From positions 1 through 9,196 of the forward strand of contig CAZYSS010000083.1 of NCBI GenBank assembly GCA_964649845.1: a DNA stretch of 9,196 nt, written 5' to 3'. This DNA comes from RGIG3102 sp964649845. GTDB taxonomy: Bacteria; Bacillota; Clostridia; Oscillospirales; Ruminococcaceae. The notes under the pieces are model-generated. The model was not told the DNA's origin. It saw only the letters and a program-made list of their open reading frames with translations, and did not search any database. The translations under genes were made by a program, and so were the position numbers. Below are positions 5,787 to 9,196 of this stretch, piece by piece; the first letter of the stretch is position 1; the number at the start of each line of letters is the position of its first letter.

Positions 5787-7355
5787 ATGAAAGATAACAA
5801 CAATGGTCTTTCCCTGCTGGAGAAAGGAAAAAAAGGCCTGTGGGGGCTGGTATTCAGCCGACTGGGGCTGATTGTATTGCTGCTGATGGTTCAGCTGGCA
5901 CTTATTTTCGGCTTTTTCATACATTTCAGGGATTATTCACAATATTACTATATTGTGAATACCGTTTTATCCGTAAAGGTATTTTTTGATGTAATCAATT
6001 CTGAAATTGACCCTACAGCTAAAATAACCTGGATGGTGGTGGTGGCTGTTATGCCTGTTTTTGGCGCTGTATTGTACTGGTATATAAAAAACGACCTGGG
6101 ATTCAATGCACTGAAATTTCATCTGACAAGGATACTGAAATCCACCGCAGATATTATAGATCAGGATAAAGACACTTTTACAGAACTGGCTGCAGAAAAT
6201 GTAGAAAGTGCCCTGCTGTCAAAATATATTTCCTCCAGCGGCTGCTATCCGGTGTATAAGGATACCGCTGTTACCTATTTCCCTACCGGTGAGGATAAAT
6301 TCCGGCGGATGCTGTCAGAACTTGAAAAGGCTGAAAAGTTTATCTTTCTGGAATATTTTATTATAGACGAAGGAATAATGTGGGGCAAAATCCTGGAAAT
6401 ATTGGCCAGAAAAGCACAACAGGGTGTGGAAGTTATGGTTATATATGACGGCAGCAATGAGTTCACCACCCTGCCACGCGACTACAGCACAAGGCTGACA
6501 AAGCTGGGAATAAAATGCAAGGTGTTTGCACCTGCCACACCGTTTGTTTCCACCCATTACAACTACCGTGACCACAGAAAAATACTGGTTATAGACGGAC
6601 ACACAGCTTTTACCGGTGGGGTGAATCTGGCAGACGAATATATCAATGCATATGAAAAATACGGCCACTGGAAAGACGCCGCCATAATGCTGAAAGGCCC
6701 TGCAGCAAAAAGTTTTTCCCTTATGTTCCTGCAGATGTGGAATATTACAGGTAAGCAGGAGGATTATGCCGGATATATTGACACACCACCTGCTGCTGAA
6801 AAAGCCAGTGGATATATCATTCCATTCGGCGACCACCCTGTTGACAACGAAAAAGTGGGCAAGCAGGTGTATATGGACATTATCAACAGGGCCAACAGAT
6901 ATGTTTACATTATGTCCCCTTACCTCATTCTGGACGGAGACCTGGAAAATGCCCTGAAATTTGCCGCTGCAAGAGGCGTGGATGTAAGGATAATACTGCC
7001 AGGTATACCGGATAAAAAAGCCCCTTATGCCCTGGCCAAGACACATTATCATAGTCTGATTGCCTCAGGTGTGAAAATATATGAATATATACCGGGGTTT
7101 GTTCACTCAAAGGTATTTGTATGTGACGATATAAAAGCCGTGGTGGGTACAATCAATCTGGATTACCGCAGCCTGTACCACCATTTTGAATGTGCGGCAT
7201 ATATGTTTGGCTGTGACTGCATCAGGGATATTTTGCAGGATTTTACCGATACACAGGCTAAATGCAGACAGGTAACCGCACAAACCATACGCAAAGAAAA
7301 GCTGACCACTAAAATATCCGGCAGGCTGCTGAAAATAGTGGCACCGCTGATGTAA
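5787..7355 (+). CDS. cls: Cardiolipin synthase (phospholipase D superfamily)
   Basis: This membrane enzyme condenses two phosphatidylglycerol molecules into cardiolipin and glycerol. The start is set by GGAGG six bases upstream; 522 residues is normal for bacterial Cls. The N-terminus has hydrophobic helices at about 23-46, 51-70 and 80-101, the last two within the PLDc_N region (INSEIDPTAKITWMVVVAVMP). Two PLD domains follow, each with an intact HxKxxxxD motif: H263/K265/D270 in RDHRKILVIDG, followed by FTGGVN (275-280), and H440/K442/D447 in VHSKVFVCD, followed by GTINLDYRS (454-462). The C-terminus (FECAAYMFG and beyond) is also standard. It has its own strong promoter and a terminator shared with the convergent gene. 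An 11-bp inverted repeat lies in its early coding region. The functional call is secure; the sequence cannot show whether it is the only Cls. Confidence 0.95.
   Translation: MKDNNNGLSLLEKGKKGLWGLVFSRLGLIVLLLMVQLALIFGFFIHFRDYSQYYYIVNTVLSVKVFFDVINSEIDPTAKITWMVVVAVMPVFGAVLYWYIKNDLGFNALKFHLTRILKSTADIIDQDKDTFTELAAENVESALLSKYISSSGCYPVYKDTAVTYFPTGEDKFRRMLSELEKAEKFIFLEYFIIDEGIMWGKILEILARKAQQGVEVMVIYDGSNEFTTLPRDYSTRLTKLGIKCKVFAPATPFVSTHYNYRDHRKILVIDGHTAFTGGVNLADEYINAYEKYGHWKDAAIMLKGPAAKSFSLMFLQMWNITGKQEDYAGYIDTPPAAEKASGYIIPFGDHPVDNEKVGKQVYMDIINRANRYVYIMSPYLILDGDLENALKFAAARGVDVRIILPGIPDKKAPYALAKTHYHSLIASGVKIYEYIPGFVHSKVFVCDDIKAVVGTINLDYRSLYHHFECAAYMFGCDCIRDILQDFTDTQAKCRQVTAQTIRKEKLTTKISGRLLKIVAPLM
5934..5961. 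repeat. Perfect 11-bp inverted repeat inside the cls coding region
   Basis: TATTCACAATA (5934-5944) and TATTGTGAATA (5951-5961) are exact reverse complements separated by TTACTA. The repeat lies about 150 nt into cls, over the codons for residues DYSQYYYIVNT. It could be a downstream operator, an mRNA hairpin or chance in AT-rich sequence. Confidence 0.55.
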
Positions 7356-7405
7356 AAACAGTACGGACCTTTTATCTGCTGCAGTTAAAATTTTATAGCA
7401 AGCAA

Positions 7406-7435
7406 AAAGCACCCGTAAGGGTGCTTTATATTTTT
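7406..7435. terminator. Bidirectional terminator between cls and the convergent membrane-protein gene
   Basis: A perfect 9-bp stem (AAAGCACCC, 7406-7414, with GGGTGCTTT, 7419-7427) has a GTAA loop. Plus-strand transcripts exit into TATATTTTT. On the minus strand the A-rich run at 7404-7408 becomes a T tract, so it should serve both convergent genes. It lies 50 bp past cls and 2 bp past the stop of the opposing gene. Confidence 0.9.
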
Positions 7436-7436
7436 A

Positions 7437-8234
7437 TTACTGTTGTGTTGTATCAGAAGACCGTGTAACTTCCACTTTCATACTGCTTTCACGTATAGCC
7501 ACCAGACAGAACTGACCATCCTGTTTTTCAAAGATATAATCCATATACTTGGACAGTGTGCCGCTGCCTGTATCTGCCCATGACTGTGATGGTGACAGAT
7601 AACCCACTGTAAGAGTTTTTTCTGTGAATGATGTTTTGATTTTTTCTACCTGTGGTGCAAAACCTGTAGGGAAGTTTGTGGCAGGTATAGCATATGCCTG
7701 TTTTTCTTCATTGAACACAAATTCCACGTCCTGGTCAGAGAATGTTGCGTGTGCAAGGGAAATCTGTGTGCCGAAAATTCTGGCAAAATATTTATCCACA
7801 TCAATTGCAGGCAACAAAGGCTGGCCGTATTCATCTGTTTCATACAGTGTCATATCTTCGTTCATAATTGCCGCCCACACGCTGCTGGCAAGAAGCACTT
7901 TCTGGTCTGCCTGGTCAGGTGTTTCAAATGGTAACGGGTCATACATTACCAATGTGGCAAGCATATTGTTGTATTCCTGCTTTTCTCCCTCATGGTCCAG
8001 AATTTTCATACCTGTATTGAAAACTGTGGAAACCAGTGATATTACCCCCAGCAGCGCAAAGAAACAGAAAATACCACCTGTAACCAGTCTTCTGGTAACA
8101 GTTTTGTTTTTCGATTTTTTGCCGTCTGTGGAATATGTTTTCTTTCTTTCATTTTCAGCTTTTTCGATTTCAATCATTTCCTGTTCAAAATCCAGCTGTG
8201 TATCTTTGATTTTTGTATTTTTTTCTGTAGACAT
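7437..8234 (-). CDS. Conserved-looking hypothetical protein, single-pass membrane anchored with long extracytoplasmic domain
   Basis: I do not recognise a named family. The start (ATG 8234, minus) is well supported by AAGGAG five bases upstream and a near-ideal promoter, giving 265 residues. The N-terminal 48 residues are strongly charged and probably helical (DFEQEMIEIEKAENERKK), then a basic stretch (GKKSKNKTVTRR). One clear membrane helix follows (about 52-72). Positive residues precede it, so the remaining roughly 190 residues should face outside. That domain contains MYDPLPFETPDQADQK (97-112), SSVWAAIMNED (117-127), IDVDKYFARIFGT (144-156) and a C-terminal part alternating beta-like strands. 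There are no cysteine pairs, no lipobox and no catalytic signature that I can see. It is monocistronic and convergent with cls. I have an impression that similar uncharacterised proteins occur in Clostridia, but cannot verify it. Confidence 0.85.
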   Translation of the reverse strand: MSTEKNTKIKDTQLDFEQEMIEIEKAENERKKTYSTDGKKSKNKTVTRRLVTGGIFCFFALLGVISLVSTVFNTGMKILDHEGEKQEYNNMLATLVMYDPLPFETPDQADQKVLLASSVWAAIMNEDMTLYETDEYGQPLLPAIDVDKYFARIFGTQISLAHATFSDQDVEFVFNEEKQAYAIPATNFPTGFAPQVEKIKTSFTEKTLTVGYLSPSQSWADTGSGTLSKYMDYIFEKQDGQFCLVAIRESSMKVEVTRSSDTTQQ

Positions 8235-8302
8235 CTGAACTCCTTAAAACTTTTTTATATAAAATCGGCAATAAACGCCATAAAACGCATAATTACTTAA
8301 TA

Positions 8303-8331
8303 AGTATACCATATATATTGTGATAAATCAA
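8303..8331 (-). promoter_or_regulatory. Promoter of the hypothetical membrane-protein gene
   Basis: On the minus strand TTGATT (8326-8331), a 17-bp spacer and TATACT (8303-8308) form a near-consensus sigma-A promoter. The leader is about 65 nt. Its spacer contains an NrdR-box-like palindrome (8308-8323). Confidence 0.72.
8308..8323. promoter_or_regulatory. NrdR-box-like element in the membrane-protein promoter
   Basis: ACCATATATATTGTGA matches 13 of 16 positions of ACACwATATATwGTGT. It fills the spacer between -35 and -10, as the box at nrdD does. A second right-half match (TATATTGTG, in the 10/16 16-mer at 8351-8366) is 43 bp away. AT-rich context makes chance matches more likely, so this is tentative. 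Confidence 0.33.
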
Positions 8332-8414
8332 AAACAATTTATTAACAAATGATATTTATATTGTGAAATGTTTTTGTTTTACCAGGATCTTATTCTGAAT
8401 TGTACTCCACATAA

Positions 8415-8457
8415 GCACATTTTTATCTTTTTAATACAAATATGTTGTAAAATGTGC
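8415..8457. repeat. Nested inverted repeats at the PuuD-like gene promoter
   Basis: The outer arms GCACATTTT (8415-8423) and AAAATGTGC (8449-8457) are perfect over 9 bp. Nested inside are TACAA (8435-8439) and TTGTA (8445-8449). The right-hand arms overlap the -35 element TTGTAA (8445-8450), the location expected of a repressor operator. Confidence 0.45.
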
Positions 8458-8474
8458 AGGTTTTATAATATAAT
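8445..8474 (+). promoter_or_regulatory. Promoter of the PuuD-like hydrolase gene
   Basis: TTGTAA (8445-8450), an 18-bp spacer and TATAAT (8469-8474) form a good sigma-A promoter. A second overlapping TATAAT lies at 8464-8469, but with poor -35 spacing. Confidence 0.62.
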
Positions 8475-8504
8475 ACAATCAGCAACAAATTGGAGGAATT
8501 GATT

Positions 8505-9196
8505 ATGAAAAGACCTGTAATCGGCATTACAGCCGTACAAGCATTCAGCGACAGAATTCACGCACAGAGAATTACTTATCCACACGCTGTGTGGGCAGCA
8601 GGCGGCGAAGCTATTTTCCTGCCTTGCAATACAAATACAGACAATGTGGAACAGATTGTTTCCATGCTGGACGGTCTGCTGGTACCTGGCGGCGCAGATA
8701 TTGACCCTGCACTTTACGGCGAAGAAGTGCTGCCTGTATGTGGTTCATACTACAGACACGAAGATGATTACGACATCGCTCTTATCAAAGAAGCTGTAAA
8801 ACAGGGCAAGCCTATTCTGGCTACCTGCCGCGGTATGCAGATTCTCAACGTTATGTATGGCGGCACAATGTACCAGGATATTCCATCACAGATTCCATCT
8901 GATGTGGACCACTCATTCGGTCAGCCGGAAGAACATCTGCACCCTGTGACACTTGAAGCTGACAGCCATCTGGCAAGAATCCTGGGCTCTACTGAAGTTA
9001 TTGCCAATACATCACACCACCAGGCTGTAAAAGACCCTTGCACAGCATTGCGCATTGTGGGCCGTGCACCGGACGGAGTTGTGGAAGCCATGGAAAACGA
9101 AGATGGCTCTATCATCGGTGTACAGTGGCATCCTGAAAGAATGCAGCATATGGAAATCTACCGTAACCTGTTCAAAGATTTTATCGACAGATGCAG
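8505..9196 (+). CDS. Gamma-glutamyl-gamma-aminobutyrate hydrolase family protein (PuuD-like, peptidase C26), 3' end cut
   Basis: This cytoplasmic class I glutamine-amidotransferase-fold hydrolase belongs to the family that cleaves gamma-glutamyl amide bonds, as PuuD does in putrescine breakdown. The start follows GGAGG eight bases upstream; 230 residues are visible and the family usually ends near 235-260, so only a few residues are probably missing. Visible motifs are KRPVIGIT (2-9), VPGGADIDPALYGE (60-73), the nucleophile elbow ATCRGMQ with Cys108 (106-112), NTSHHQAV (168-175), and the His/Glu pair in QWHPE (207-211: His209, Glu211), completing the triad. The elbow has ATCRG where many members have GICRG, a minor change. 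No polyamine or GABA gene is adjacent, so PuuD function is not assured; a gamma-glutamyl peptide or folate polyglutamate hydrolase is also possible. It starts a new transcription unit, divergent from the membrane-protein gene. Confidence 0.92.
   Translation, partial: MKRPVIGITAVQAFSDRIHAQRITYPHAVWAAGGEAIFLPCNTNTDNVEQIVSMLDGLLVPGGADIDPALYGEEVLPVCGSYYRHEDDYDIALIKEAVKQGKPILATCRGMQILNVMYGGTMYQDIPSQIPSDVDHSFGQPEEHLHPVTLEADSHLARILGSTEVIANTSHHQAVKDPCTALRIVGRAPDGVVEAMENEDGSIIGVQWHPERMQHMEIYRNLFKDFIDRC

Noticed and set aside
6315..7052. 245-codon minus-strand frame
   Set aside because: Antisense to cls, which has intact catalytic motifs; no initiation signals.
7624..8238. 204-codon plus-strand frame
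   Set aside because: Antisense to the membrane-protein gene, which has a proper promoter, ribosome binding site and terminator.
1..9196. Mobile element, phage, CRISPR or defence island
   Set aside because: All genes but one are recognisable housekeeping or regulatory types, each with its own promoter and terminator; there are no direct repeats, integrase, transposase or attachment-site signatures.

Overview
The window looks like chromosomal DNA of a low- to moderate-GC Gram-positive anaerobe, most likely a Clostridia member of the Oscillospiraceae/Ruminococcaceae type (inferred). Supporting this are a class III (anaerobic) ribonucleotide reductase, strong GGAGG-type ribosome binding sites, sigma-A-type promoters with TATAAT boxes, U-tailed hairpin terminators, and an ECF sigma factor paired with a DUF4367-type membrane protein.

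Layout. Positions 1-1354 (minus) hold the N-terminal 451 residues of anaerobic ribonucleoside-triphosphate reductase (nrdD), cut by the window edge. The AT-rich gap 1355-1693 carries a cluster of NrdR-box-like palindromes, one filling the spacer of the probable nrdD promoter, and the divergent promoter of a diacylglycerol/lipid kinase (1694-2578, +). Next on the plus strand, each with its own promoter and terminator, are an M20-family AbgB-like amidohydrolase (2761-4200), a two-gene ECF sigma/anti-sigma unit overlapping by 1 nt (4372-4911 and 4911-5642), and cardiolipin synthase (5787-7355). A bidirectional terminator separates cls from a convergent minus-strand gene for an unrecognised one-pass membrane protein (7437-8234). 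A 270-bp divergent regulatory gap then leads to a PuuD-like class I glutamine-amidotransferase-fold hydrolase (8505 to beyond the end).

How the genes relate. Most are independent transcription units, so this reads as an ordinary core-genome neighbourhood and not a mobile or defence island. Two genes act on membrane lipids (lipid kinase, cardiolipin synthase), and a sigma/membrane anti-sigma pair lies between them; an envelope-response theme is possible but inferred. The AbgB-like and C26-type hydrolases both belong to families acting on glutamyl amides, again only a loose link. I see no transposase, integrase, CRISPR array, tRNA or rRNA. The best leads are regulatory: the NrdR box array, a similar element in the orphan membrane-protein promoter, dyads at the puuD-like promoter and inside cls, and the orphan membrane protein itself. 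I did not find a convincing new multi-gene system.
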